Positions 1-8,324 of a DNA stretch of 47,689 nucleotides are shown piece by piece. Below the pieces are notes generated by a model, which was not told where the DNA came from, ran no database searches, and saw nothing but the letters and a program-made list of their open reading frames with translations. How positions within the stretch are numbered: position 1 is the stretch's first letter; every line of letters begins with the position of its first letter. The stretch is from Firmicutes bacterium ADurb.Bin153 (lineage in GTDB: Bacteria > Bacillota > DTU025 > MWDF01): assembly GCA_002070415.1 (NCBI GenBank), contig MWDF01000013.1:1-47689 (forward strand). The letters run 5' to 3'. The position numbers and the translations under genes are program-made.

Positions 1-54
1 GTAGACATGGATACGCTGCCGGACCGATCGTCGGATGGCGGCTTCGGTGTTTGA
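1..54 (+). CDS. possible 3' end of an upstream gene
   Basis: The first 17 codons from base 1 are open and end in TGA at 52-54, about 30 bases before the next gene on the same strand. This would fit the tail of an upstream co-transcribed gene. The fragment is too short to identify and could be chance. Confidence 0.25.
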   Translation, partial: VDMDTLPDRSSDGGFGV

Positions 55-84
55 CATTACGGTTAAGGCAGGTGGGCAGCTAGG

Positions 85-1383
85 ATGGGGACGGACGAAA
101 ACGCATTGAGACAGCAGGCCAAAGAACTACTGCTGCGGTTCAAGGGGGACGATTACGCGTTCGGGCTCGGCGTCATGGAAAAGGCGGGCTCGTTCGCGAA
201 GGAGGCGGGTAACAGCTGCCTCGTGGTGGCGAGCTCGAGCCCGTGGTTCAGGCCGTACCTGGATAGGATACTGGCTTCGCTCAACAGCCACTGCGTGGAA
301 CTCGCGGGAGCAAGGATCGTTTCGGGCGTTTCGCCCAACGCGCCGCGCGAGGACGTCTACAGGATCGCGACGTACATCCTCCAGCACAAGCCGGCATGCC
401 TTATGGCCGTAGGCGGCGGGAGCGTCATAGACGCGGTGAAGGCGGCCAATGTGCTGGCATCGCTCGGCAGATGGGAACCTGAGCTGGAGCCCTACTTCGG
501 GACGGGTAAGGTCACCGAGGCCGCAAGGGCGCATTCGGCTGCGCTGCTGCCGATGGTCGCGGTACAGACGGTATCGAGCTCAGGTGCGCACCTGACCAAA
601 TACTCGAACGTGACGGATTCTGCTGCGGGGCAGAAGAAGCTGATAGTAGACGATGCCATAGTGCCTTCGAAGGCCGTGTTCGACTATGAGGTCACGAAAT
701 CCTCGCCCGCCGACCTTACGGCCGACGGGGCGCTAGACGGGATAGGGCACTGCCTGGAAGTATTCTACGGGGCCAAAGGCGACAAGTACGATACCTGCCG
801 GAGAATTGCCGAAATCGGCATCGAACTTGCTGTCGCCAACGCGGTAAAGGCCGTCGAGGACCCACATGACCTGTCGGCGAGGGAGGCCCTGGGCCTTGCG
901 ACCGACCTTGGAGGATACGCCATCATGGTGGGCGGGACGAACGGGGCCCACCTTACGAGCTTCTCTCTGGTGGACATAGCGAGCCACGGCAGGGGAGTCG
1001 CGCTCATGAACCCGTACTATACGATGTTCTTCGCGCCGGCGATCCAAGACCAGCTGAGGGTGGTGGGCAGGATATACGCGAAGCACGGCTACTTGAAGGG
1101 GGACGTGGAGGAGCTGGAAGGAAGGGAGCTTGGAGCCGCCGTGGCCGAGGCCATGATGGCGTTGAGCAGCAGGCTGGGATTCCCCACGAAGCTGTCCGAG
1201 CTTCCCGGCTTCACCGGAGTCCACCTTGAGCGCGCGCTAACCGCGGCAAAGAACCCCCAGCTGGAGATGAAGCTCAAGAACATGCCCGTGCCGCTTGATT
1301 CCTCGTCCGTGGACGAGTATATGGGGTCGGTGCTTGAGGCCGCGGCATCGGGAGACCTCTCCCTTATAAAGAACATGGGATGA
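85..1383 (+). CDS. iron-containing alcohol dehydrogenase family protein
   Basis: A 432-residue cytoplasmic oxidoreductase of the Fe-ADH (type III) family, which interconverts alcohols or semialdehydes and aldehydes with NAD(P). The N-terminal dinucleotide half has the family GGGS motif at 110-113. The C-terminal helical half carries the four expected metal ligands: D218 and H222 (DGIGH), H289 (GAHLTSF) and H301 (SHGRG). Length is slightly above the usual 380-400. The ATG at 85 has only a weak purine-rich upstream sequence. A stem-loop at 1408-1435 follows, so this is the end of its transcript. The substrate cannot be told. Family assignment is firm; the physiological role is unknown. Confidence 0.9.
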   Translation: MGTDENALRQQAKELLLRFKGDDYAFGLGVMEKAGSFAKEAGNSCLVVASSSPWFRPYLDRILASLNSHCVELAGARIVSGVSPNAPREDVYRIATYILQHKPACLMAVGGGSVIDAVKAANVLASLGRWEPELEPYFGTGKVTEAARAHSAALLPMVAVQTVSSSGAHLTKYSNVTDSAAGQKKLIVDDAIVPSKAVFDYEVTKSSPADLTADGALDGIGHCLEVFYGAKGDKYDTCRRIAEIGIELAVANAVKAVEDPHDLSAREALGLATDLGGYAIMVGGTNGAHLTSFSLVDIASHGRGVALMNPYYTMFFAPAIQDQLRVVGRIYAKHGYLKGDVEELEGRELGAAVAEAMMALSSRLGFPTKLSELPGFTGVHLERALTAAKNPQLEMKLKNMPVPLDSSSVDEYMGSVLEAAASGDLSLIKNMG

Positions 1384-1407
1384 GCTCCCTTAAGAATACG
1401 GATCGAA

Positions 1408-1435
1408 ACGACGGGCCTTCTAACGGGCCCGTCGT
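1408..1435 (+). terminator. stem-loop after the alcohol dehydrogenase gene
   Basis: ACGACGGGCC at 1408-1417 pairs perfectly with GGCCCGTCGT at 1426-1435 around an 8-base loop, 25 bases after the stop codon. It has no clear U-run, so termination may be weak or factor-assisted. Confidence 0.55.
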
Positions 1436-1610
1436 CCGATTCGCGGCTCCTTTCAGTTCAAAGCCTTCTTATGCAAGCTGTTAATCGCAAAACGCAAAGC
1501 TCTCCTGACAGCAGGTTCAACAATCATGATAGCGCGAATGTCCGCCGGCCAAATGTCCCTCTAAAAGAACAAGCAGCCATACAGCCAGCTACATATGCAG
1601 ATGAAAATGT

Positions 1611-1635
1611 CTTGCCCACATACGATGTGAGCAAG
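1611..1635. promoter_or_regulatory. inverted repeat upstream of regulator promoter (possible operator)
   Basis: CTTGCCCACAT at 1611-1621 and ATGTGAGCAAG at 1625-1635 form a dyad with 3 bases between arms and one mismatched pair. It lies just upstream of the candidate -35 at 1648, where activators typically bind. It could be the site of the adjacent YheO-like regulator, but it could also fold as an RNA hairpin. The role is inferred. Confidence 0.45.
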
Positions 1636-1647
1636 CATACAAAATTG

Positions 1648-1678
1648 TAGACATCTTATTAAAATTTTATTATATAAT
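1648..1678 (+). promoter_or_regulatory. candidate sigma-70 promoter for the regulator
   Basis: TAGACA at 1648-1653 (one mismatch to TTGACA) and a perfect TATAAT at 1673-1678, with a long 19-base spacer in an AT-rich stretch. Transcription would start near 1685, leaving a leader of about 100 bases before the GTG at 1785. Confidence 0.45.
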
Positions 1679-1784
1679 TGACACGATTGCTGAAATTTAG
1701 CCGCAGTTATCAGGAAGAGGACCGAATAGGCTCGACCGGTTGCTTTTCATCGATGACCAAGATAGGAGCATAGGAGGAGAAGCC

Positions 1785-2453
1785 GTGGCTGCTCAGAATG
1801 GAGAGGCTAGATTATCCAAGGACATCCTGGACATACTCGCGCCCATAGCGAATGGTCTGGTGAGGACCTTAGGCTCTAATTGGGAGGTCGTCGTACACGA
1901 TTTCGGCCTTCTGCCCAATTCGATAGCCCACATCTCAGGCAACGTGACCGGGCGCAAAGCCGGAGGCCCGATGACGGGCTTCGGGTTCCAGCTGGTCTCA
2001 TCCGGGACCAAGGAAGACGTGCTGAACTACCCCTCTGAGACGATGGACGGAAGGAAACTGAAGTCGTCGACCATCTTCATAAAAGACGGCTCGGGCAATC
2101 CGATGGGCTGCATGTGCATCAACATGGACCTGACGGAGCTGCACATAGCGCGCCAGTCGCTCGAAAGGCTGTGCGGCGTCACCGAGGGCGTAAAACCCAA
2201 CGAGACCTTCATAAAAGGCGTGAACGACGTACTCAGCGACTACATGAACTGGGCCCTGTCCAAAGTGGACGTACCGGCGAAGCTCATGCAGAAGGAGCAC
2301 AAGATCATGGTAGTGGAGGATTTGGACAACCTGGGGGCGTTCCAGATAAAAGGCGCCGTCGACTACGTCGCCAAGGAGCTGTCCACGTCGAGGTATACGA
2401 TCTACAACTACCTGGACCAGGTAAGGGCCAAGAGCGGAAGGCCCAATTATTAA
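1785..2453 (+). CDS. YheO/DauR-like transcriptional regulator (PAS-like sensor plus HTH)
   Basis: A 222-residue DNA-binding regulator. The N-terminal half resembles the YheO-like PAS domain (NWEVVVHDF, then IFIKDGSGNPMGCMCINMD). The C-terminal 30 residues form the HTH_22-type helix-turn-helix (GAVDYVAKEL, STSRYTIYNYL). DauR, the characterised relative, represses D-arginine catabolism; the ligand here is unknown. I chose GTG at 1785 because AGGAGGA at 1772-1778 sits six bases before it; the open frame reaches back to a TTG at 1740 without a ribosome-binding site. The next gene is a LIV-type transporter on the same strand, so this is probably its local regulator. Confidence 0.85.
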   Translation: MAAQNGEARLSKDILDILAPIANGLVRTLGSNWEVVVHDFGLLPNSIAHISGNVTGRKAGGPMTGFGFQLVSSGTKEDVLNYPSETMDGRKLKSSTIFIKDGSGNPMGCMCINMDLTELHIARQSLERLCGVTEGVKPNETFIKGVNDVLSDYMNWALSKVDVPAKLMQKEHKIMVVEDLDNLGAFQIKGAVDYVAKELSTSRYTIYNYLDQVRAKSGRPNY

Positions 2454-2580
2454 CGTTATCAAGATTTTCCATAGTTGGTATATTTCTAAATCGTAATTTT
2501 CATAAGAAGAATATATAATTCTAGAGTGACTCGACGGACAGCGCCGGTATGCAACAGACCGTCCGTAAGACAAGGAGGGT

Positions 2581-3470
2581 ATGATGTTCCTTCAGCAGCT
2601 GGTCAACGGGATCACCATAGGCAGCACGTATGCTTTGGTGACTATAGGATTTACGCTGATATCAGCATCCTCGAGTTGACGAACTTCGCGCACAGTTCCT
2701 TCTACATGCTAGGAGCCTATCTAACCATAACCACCATGAGCATGGTGGGGGCGTCTCTGCCCGCTTTCGTGCTTTCTCTGGTGGTAAGCGTCATAATCTG
2801 CGGAATCATGGGGACCTTGATGGACAGGATAGCCCTCAAGCCGATACGCGACCGCAAGGGAGCGGCCATATCGGCCCTTCTTAGCACCGTGGGCGTACAG
2901 GTCTTCATCAACAATACGATACTCGTGATCTTCGGCTCCGAGACCAAGCACCTTCCCAACGTGCTGGGCCTTCCTAAGTACAGCTTCAACGGGACCGTGG
3001 TCTCCGGCACTCAGATCGTCATCGTGGTCGCATCCATAATACTCATGCTCCTTCTGTCCCTCGTCATATACCGCACCAAGCTCGGCAGCGCCATGAGGGC
3101 CATCTCCCAGAACACAGAGGCCGCAAAGCTCATGGGCATCAACGTCAACTACATCATAACGATGACATTCATGGTGGCCGTGGCGATATCCGCGGTGTCC
3201 GGCACCCTTGTGGGAACCTACTACCAAGCCGTCGACACGATGATGGCGACTTCGGTCGGCTCGAAGTCCTTCGCCGCCGCGGTGCTGGGCGGTATGGGCT
3301 CCCTTCCCGGCGCGGTGCTGGGCGGATATCTGATAGGCATAGTCGAGACGCTCGTGGCAGGGTACATAAGCTCCGGCTACAGGGACGCGATCGCCTTCGC
3401 CATCCTCATAATAGTCCTGATAGTGAAACCGACCGGCCTGTTCGGCCAGAAACAAATAGGTAAGGTATAG
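2581..3470 (+). CDS. livH: branched-chain amino acid ABC transporter permease LivH, apparent frameshift near 2660
   Basis: Inner-membrane permease of a LIV-type ABC importer. The true start is ATG 2581 (or 2584) behind AAGGAGG at 2572-2578, giving MMFLQQLVNGITIGSTYALV, a typical LivH N-terminus. That frame stops at TGA 2677-2679. The rest of LivH (ILELTNFAHSSFYMLGAY onward, to 3470) continues in the frame one base back. Around 2656-2670 the DNA reads CTGATATCAGCATCCTC; one extra T (ATA TTC AGC) would restore a normal family sequence and a protein of about 296 residues. The gene is therefore disrupted by one missing base, by sequencing error, mutation or programmed shifting. The other four transporter genes are intact. 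Confidence 0.88.
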
Positions 3471-3481
3471 GAGGTGCGGTT

Positions 3482-4516
3482 ATGAAAGACGCTATTGAAA
3501 AGACAGCGGCTTTGAAGAACAGGCCCTCCGGCGGCATACTGTCCTTCTGGGCGAGCCACGAGCGCGTGATAAACATCCTGGTGCTTGTGCTGGCCGTCGC
3601 CTTACCGCTGATCATAAACGACAGGTACTTCACGACGATCGCGATCAACTGCGCGCTATATTCCGTGCTGGCATTGTCACTGAACCTGATAACCGGCTAT
3701 ATGGGCGTCACGTCGCTGGGGCATGCCGCATTCTACGGAATCGGCGCCTATACGGCTGCCATACTTGCGACGAGGCTCAACCTCAACTTCTTCTTCACGT
3801 TCATGCTCTCGGCGGTGATGGCCGGCCTTTTCGGCTTCCTCTTGGGCCTTCCAACCCTGAGGATCAAGGGCAGGTACTTCGCCATCGTGACACTCGGCTT
3901 CTGCGAGATAACGAGGATCGTCGAGCTCAACTGGATGTCCCTTACCAGGGGCCCCATGGGCATACCGTTCATACCCTCGTTCATCATCTTCGGCAAGAGG
4001 TACTCGGCTCCGATCTACAAGTACTTCGTGATCCTGGGCCTGCTCCTCGTGACCATATACATCGTCTCGGCGATCATAAACTCCCGCACAGGAAGGGCCG
4101 TCAGGGCCATAAAGGACGACGAGCTGGCCTCTGAAGTCAACGGCATCAACGTGTTCAGGTACAGGCTGGTCATCTTCTCGATATCCTCCGCCATAGCGGG
4201 GGTGGCGGGGGCGTTCTACGCGCACCACATGTCGTTCATCGACCCCAAGGCGTTCACGTTCGACCAGTCGATCCTCATGCTCAGCATGATAATCCTCGGG
4301 GGCATGGGCAGCATCCAGGGCAGCATAATGGGCGCCATAGCCCTGGCCGCGGCGCCTGAGCTCCTAAGGGGCCTCATCGAATACAGGCAGATCATCTACG
4401 GGGCCCTGATAGTGTTCATGGTGATAACAAGGCCCAGCGGACTGCTCGGAGGCATCAACCTGGCCCATGTGCGCCAGAGGAAATCGCTTTCCAAGCTGGG
4501 AAAGGAGAACGGCTGA
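3482..4516 (+). CDS. livM: branched-chain amino acid ABC transporter permease LivM
   Basis: Second permease of the LIV-type importer, 344 residues, very hydrophobic, with a cytoplasmic N-terminal tail of about 25 residues and then multiple membrane spans. Family hallmarks include the SLNLITGYMGVTSLGHAAFYG stretch near 65-85, ITRIVELNW in the middle, and the C-terminal ILGGMGSIQGSIMGA loop that contacts the ATPases. AGGAGGT precedes ATG 3482. The stop overlaps the livG start by one base (TGATG), indicating translational coupling. Family is certain; the transported substrate need not be branched-chain amino acids. Confidence 0.95.
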   Translation: MKDAIEKTAALKNRPSGGILSFWASHERVINILVLVLAVALPLIINDRYFTTIAINCALYSVLALSLNLITGYMGVTSLGHAAFYGIGAYTAAILATRLNLNFFFTFMLSAVMAGLFGFLLGLPTLRIKGRYFAIVTLGFCEITRIVELNWMSLTRGPMGIPFIPSFIIFGKRYSAPIYKYFVILGLLLVTIYIVSAIINSRTGRAVRAIKDDELASEVNGINVFRYRLVIFSISSAIAGVAGAFYAHHMSFIDPKAFTFDQSILMLSMIILGGMGSIQGSIMGAIALAAAPELLRGLIEYRQIIYGALIVFMVITRPSGLLGGINLAHVRQRKSLSKLGKENG

Positions 4517-5286
4517 TGGCAGACAACATCCTTACGGCCAAAGGGCTTACGCTGCGCTTCGGAGGCCTCACGGCGATCAACGACGTCGGCTTCGAGATAA
4601 GGAAGAACGAGATAGTGGGCCTGATCGGTCCCAACGGGGCGGGCAAGACGACGCTGTTCAACATCGTTACCGGCATATACGCCCCGAACGCGGGATACAT
4701 AGACTACAAGGGCCAGAGCCTTCTTAACAAGGCGCCCTACGAGATCACAGCTCACGGCATATCCCGCACGTTCCAGAACATCAGGCTGTTCGGGAACATG
4801 ACGGTGATAGAAAACGTCATGGTCGGCATGCACGTCAAGACTAAGTCGTCCATGCTCGACGACATATTCAAGACGCCCGCGCACAGGAGGGTGGAGAAAG
4901 AGGCGGAAGCCGAAGCCGAGAAGCTACTTGAGCTGACCGGGCTTTCGGAATACAAGTACCATTACGCCACCAGCCTCTCCTACGGCCTCCAGAGGCGGCT
5001 CGAGATAGCAAGGGCCATGGCCAGCTCACCTGAGCTTATACTCCTGGACGAGCCCGCGGCGGGCATGAACGAGATGGAGACGGACGCGCTCACGGCGTTC
5101 ATAAAGCAGATTAACAAGCTGGGATATACGATCCTTCTGATCGAGCACGACATGAGGCTCGTGATGAAGATATGCGACAGGATATACGTGCTCGACCACG
5201 GTGTGCTGATCTCCGAGGGGACGCCGTCCAAGGTCAAGAGCGACCCGAGGGTCATCGAGGCGTACCTCGGCAAGGAGGTGAGCTGA
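4516..5286 (+). CDS. livG: branched-chain amino acid ABC transporter ATP-binding protein LivG
   Basis: Cytoplasmic ATPase of the importer, 256 residues. Walker A is GPNGAGKTT at 38-46, the ABC signature is LSYGLQR at 154-160 (a LivG-type variant of LSGGQ), Walker B is LILLDEP at 174-180, and the switch histidine is H211 in LLIEHDM. The insert between Walker A and the signature is longer than in LivF, as usual for LivG. Its ATG overlaps the livM stop and livF follows after two bases. Confidence 0.96.
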   Translation: MADNILTAKGLTLRFGGLTAINDVGFEIRKNEIVGLIGPNGAGKTTLFNIVTGIYAPNAGYIDYKGQSLLNKAPYEITAHGISRTFQNIRLFGNMTVIENVMVGMHVKTKSSMLDDIFKTPAHRRVEKEAEAEAEKLLELTGLSEYKYHYATSLSYGLQRRLEIARAMASSPELILLDEPAAGMNEMETDALTAFIKQINKLGYTILLIEHDMRLVMKICDRIYVLDHGVLISEGTPSKVKSDPRVIEAYLGKEVS

Positions 5287-5288
5287 CC

Positions 5289-6005
5289 ATGGCGATGCTG
5301 GAAGTAAAGGACCTTTGCGTGAACTACGGAGCAATCAAGGCCGTTAAGGGCATCAACTTCACCGTCGAGCAGGGGCAGATAGTCACGCTCATAGGCGCGA
5401 ACGGCGCAGGCAAGACGACGACGATGAACACGATAGCCGGGCTGATCAAAGCTTCACAGGGCAGCATCAAGTACAACGGCCACGACATAACCAACGCCCA
5501 GTCCTCGACGATAGTGAAGCACGGCATAACGCTGTCTCCCGAGGGCAGGCAGGTGTTCCCGAGGATGACCGTTCAGCAGAACCTGGAACTCGGCGCCTAT
5601 ACGGTAGGCAAGGCGCAGCTGCAGGAGGGGTTGGAGCAGAACTACGAGCTCTTCCCCGTCCTCAAGGAGAGGTACAAGCAGCTGGCGGGCACCCTGTCGG
5701 GCGGCGAGCAGCAGATGCTCGCGGTGGCAAGGGCGCTCATGTCCAGACCGAGGCTCCTTATGATGGACGAGCCCTCGCTGGGCCTTGCCCCTCTTATCGT
5801 CAAGGAGATATTCGACCTGATAAAGCGCATAAACGGGCTGGGGACCACGATATTGCTGGTCGAGCAGAACGCAAGGCTTGCGCTTGGCATCTCGGACGTT
5901 GGATACGTCCTGGAGACGGGAAGGATCGTACTTTCTGACAAGGGGTCGAACCTCGCGTCCGATCCGAAGGTCATAGCCTCATACCTGGGAGGATTGGAAG
6001 ACTAA
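5289..6005 (+). CDS. livF: branched-chain amino acid ABC transporter ATP-binding protein LivF
   Basis: Second ATPase of the importer, 238 residues. Walker A is GANGAGKTT at 36-44, the signature is LSGGEQQ at 136-142, and Walker B is LLMMDEP at 156-162, followed by LLVEQNA, the LivF-type H-loop in which Gln replaces His. I start it at ATG 5289, two bases after the livG stop, with GGAGGTGA inside the end of livG as ribosome-binding site. The frame is open upstream to 5172 but only as an overlap with livG. Confidence 0.95.
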   Translation: MAMLEVKDLCVNYGAIKAVKGINFTVEQGQIVTLIGANGAGKTTTMNTIAGLIKASQGSIKYNGHDITNAQSSTIVKHGITLSPEGRQVFPRMTVQQNLELGAYTVGKAQLQEGLEQNYELFPVLKERYKQLAGTLSGGEQQMLAVARALMSRPRLLMMDEPSLGLAPLIVKEIFDLIKRINGLGTTILLVEQNARLALGISDVGYVLETGRIVLSDKGSNLASDPKVIASYLGGLED

Positions 6006-6031
6006 CCGCAATGAAAGGGGAAAGCACTAAT

Positions 6032-6529
6032 ATGGCTATCAAGAACGTACCTACGCTTAACGAACAGGCCACGAACGACATGAGGGGCGCTTTCGAGCAC
6101 CGCGCCACATGGATGTACCTCCTTATGGACGAGGCCCGCAAGAAGGGCCTCGACTGGAACGATTTCGCCAGGAAGGCGATCTTCCGCTGCGGATGCATGA
6201 CAGGCGAGAACCTCAAGGCGATGATGAAGGATCCCAGCGACATGGTCGAATTCTCGACGGTCTTCGGAGCGGGCGCCGTGCACAAGGTGTTCGAGATGGA
6301 GCAGACTACCGCCGACGAGAACAAGTTCTACCTCGATTTCCACTACTGCCCGCTGGTGGCGGCATGGCAGAAGCTCGGCTGCGACGACAAGGAAGTAGAG
6401 CTCCTATGCGACATCGCGATGGACGGGGACAGGGGCATCGCGCACGAATTCCCGGCCTTCGAGTTCACGCTGGGCAAGACGATAGCACAGGGCAACAAGG
6501 TCTGCGAAATAAGGTTCAACAAGAAATAA
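6032..6529 (+). CDS. ATC-hydrolase-family protein, paralogue 1
   Basis: A 165-residue soluble protein that I match to the L-2-amino-thiazoline-4-carboxylate hydrolase family (Pfam ATC_hydrolase). The founding member opens the thiazoline ring on the way to L-cysteine. Visible features are the family core FHYCPLV at 103-109 with C106, two further cysteines at 53 and 55, ELLCDIAMDGD at 123-133, and a C-terminal FTLGKTIAQGNKVCEIRF. AAAGGGGA at 6014-6021 favours ATG 6032 over an in-frame ATG at 6011. It is followed after 23 bases by a paralogue. Most members are untested, so the reaction here is inferred, probably C-N or C-S bond hydrolysis of a small sulfur compound. Confidence 0.8.
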   Translation: MAIKNVPTLNEQATNDMRGAFEHRATWMYLLMDEARKKGLDWNDFARKAIFRCGCMTGENLKAMMKDPSDMVEFSTVFGAGAVHKVFEMEQTTADENKFYLDFHYCPLVAAWQKLGCDDKEVELLCDIAMDGDRGIAHEFPAFEFTLGKTIAQGNKVCEIRFNKK

Positions 6530-6552
6530 GTAACGACCGGGGAGGACGAACA

Positions 6553-7053
6553 ATGTCGATAACCAACGAAGCTAAGATAAAGGATCCGTCAACTCAGGCG
6601 ATGAGGGGCCTTTGCGCGAAGAGGGCCACGACGATCTGCTATATGATCGACGAAGCCAAGAAGCTCGGATTGGACGACGCTTTCGCCAGGAAGGCGATAT
6701 GGCAGTACGGCCTGGACATCGGAAACGAGATAAAGAAGCAGATGAAAGACCCCTCGGACATGGTGGAGTTCGCGGAGTTCTTCGGCATAGGGTTCGACAA
6801 GAACATCTATGAGATGCAGACCGTGGCGGCCGATGCCGAGAAGCTGCACATCGACTTCCACTACTGCCCCTACGTAGCGCAGTGGCTGAAGATGGGAAGG
6901 CCGGTCGCTGAACTCGACAGGCTTTGCGACATCGCGATGGAAGGCGACAGGGCGATAGGCGCATGCTTCGAGGACTTCAAGTTCACGCTCGGAAAGACCA
7001 TCGCGCAGGGCAACTGCGTCTGCGAGATAAGGTTCGACAAGGTAGGCAAATAA
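6553..7053 (+). CDS. ATC-hydrolase-family protein, paralogue 2
   Basis: A 166-residue protein colinear with the preceding gene product over its whole length. Shared blocks are KDPSDMVEF, DFHYCPYV (102-108, C105), RLCDIAMEGDRAI and FTLGKTIAQGNCVCEIRF, so the two genes arose by tandem duplication. It lacks the paired cysteines at 53/55 of its neighbour but adds C138, C155 and C157. GGAGG at 6541-6545 precedes ATG 6553. Retention of both copies side by side suggests a heteromer or two successive steps. The exact reaction is unknown. Confidence 0.8.
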   Translation: MSITNEAKIKDPSTQAMRGLCAKRATTICYMIDEAKKLGLDDAFARKAIWQYGLDIGNEIKKQMKDPSDMVEFAEFFGIGFDKNIYEMQTVAADAEKLHIDFHYCPYVAQWLKMGRPVAELDRLCDIAMEGDRAIGACFEDFKFTLGKTIAQGNCVCEIRFDKVGK

Positions 7054-7068
7054 GAGGGGGAGATCCGG

Positions 7069-8262
7069 ATGAGCAAGGGCGAATACAAGGATTTCGCAAC
7101 CAAGGCGGTGCACTCGGGCCAGCACTATGACGAGTCGACGGGAGCCCACATAGCCCCGATGCACTTGACCAGCACTTACATATTCACTCCCGAGAAGATG
7201 GACCGCTGGGTGAACAACGACAAGGAAGGCATCTACTTCTACACCCGCATGGGCAATCCCACCCAGACTTCCTTCGAGGAGAAGCTTGCGGCGCTCGAGG
7301 GCATGGAAGCGTCGCTCGTGACAGGTTCGGGCATGGCAGCGGTTGCCATGGCGCTTATGGCGGTGGCGAGCGCGGGTGACCACATAATATCGACCAAGCC
7401 GGTCTACGGAGGCACGTACTACCTATTCACGAGGACATTCCCCAGGTTCGGCCTGGATGTCAGCTTCGTGGAGGACTTCACCCCGGCAGAGCTTGAGAAG
7501 GCCCTGAAGAAGAACACGAAGGTCGTCTTCTTCGAGAGCATGCACAACCCCTGCCTGGACATAGTCGACATAGACGGCGTAGTCGAATGGGCGAAGGGCC
7601 ACAAGCTGATGACGGTTATAGACAACACGTTCGCCACGCCCTACCTCTTCCAGCCGGCGGAGCACGGCATAGACGTGTCGGTCCACAGCACGACGAAGTA
7701 CATCAACGGACACGGCGACCACCTAGGCGGCGTGGTGATAGGCTCCAAGCCCTACATACAGGAGGTAAAAGGAGGGGTCTACCAGGACATAGGCCCGTGC
7801 CCCAGCCCCCTGCAGTGCTGGCTCGGCCTTAGGGGCGTGCGCACGCTGCACCTTAGGATGGAGTCCCACTGCAAGAACGCGATGGAGCTCGCCAAGTGGC
7901 TCGAGGGCAACGAGCACGTCGCCAAGGTCATCTATCCGGGGCTGCCGTCGCACAAGGACTACGAACTGGCCAAGAAGTACTTCCCCAAGGGCTTCGGGGG
8001 CATGCTCGCGTTCGAGGTCAAGGGAGGATACAAGGAAGCAAGGACGTTCCTGGACAACGTAAGGCTCGCCGAATACGGCGTAAGCCTTGGCAACATCGAC
8101 ACTCTGGTACAGCACCCGGCGACCATGACACATGCCAAGGTGCCGCTCGAGGAGCGCATCCGCATGGGAGTCACGGACAGCCTCATCAGGGTATCCGTAG
8201 GAGTCGAGGGCATAGGCGACATCATAGCTGACTTCGAAAGGGCCCTCGACTTCCTGTCGTAG
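7069..8262 (+). CDS. PLP-dependent Cys/Met metabolism enzyme (C-S lyase or gamma-lyase family)
   Basis: A 397-residue member of the cystathionine/methionine gamma-lyase fold-type I family. The PLP lysine is K210 in SVHSTTKYINGHGD. D185 (IDNTFATP) pairs with the pyridine nitrogen, Y113 stacks on the ring, and the Y58/R60 pair (YTRMGNPT) reaches the phosphate of the neighbouring subunit. Typical methionine gamma-lyases have a cysteine two residues after the ring-stacking tyrosine; here it is G115, so I avoid that specific name. GAGGGGGAG precedes ATG 7069. The position after two ATC-hydrolase-like genes suggests that it cleaves a C-S bond of the imported compound or of cysteine or a homologue made from it. 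Confidence 0.9.
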   Translation: MSKGEYKDFATKAVHSGQHYDESTGAHIAPMHLTSTYIFTPEKMDRWVNNDKEGIYFYTRMGNPTQTSFEEKLAALEGMEASLVTGSGMAAVAMALMAVASAGDHIISTKPVYGGTYYLFTRTFPRFGLDVSFVEDFTPAELEKALKKNTKVVFFESMHNPCLDIVDIDGVVEWAKGHKLMTVIDNTFATPYLFQPAEHGIDVSVHSTTKYINGHGDHLGGVVIGSKPYIQEVKGGVYQDIGPCPSPLQCWLGLRGVRTLHLRMESHCKNAMELAKWLEGNEHVAKVIYPGLPSHKDYELAKKYFPKGFGGMLAFEVKGGYKEARTFLDNVRLAEYGVSLGNIDTLVQHPATMTHAKVPLEERIRMGVTDSLIRVSVGVEGIGDIIADFERALDFLS

Positions 8263-8324
8263 ATACGAAAAGGGACATAACGCACCTCGCTAGACATCAA
8301 GCTAATTCAACGGAGGTTAGAAGA

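Larger units (their letters stand above)
1384..1784. other. 401-base intergenic region ahead of the regulator gene
   Basis: No convincing gene is present. It holds the stem-loop at 1408-1435, an imperfect 25-base dyad at 1611-1635, a strongly AT-rich stretch at 1655-1680 with a candidate promoter, and the Shine-Dalgarno of the next gene. The AT content contrasts with the GC-rich genes around it. A TTG at 1740 opens the regulator's frame earlier but has no good ribosome-binding site. Confidence 0.6.

Noticed and set aside
2526..2660. Start of LivH at 2526 as the continuous frame suggests
   Set aside because: The first 45 codons are unrelated to LivH and lack a ribosome-binding site; the genuine N-terminus lies in the other frame from 2581.
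2721..3455. 244-codon minus-strand frame opposite livH
   Set aside because: His/Asp/Gly-rich shadow of the permease codons with no family resemblance.
7069..8262. Methionine gamma-lyase as a specific name
   Set aside because: The active-site cysteine typical of that enzyme is glycine (G115); the broader family name is kept.
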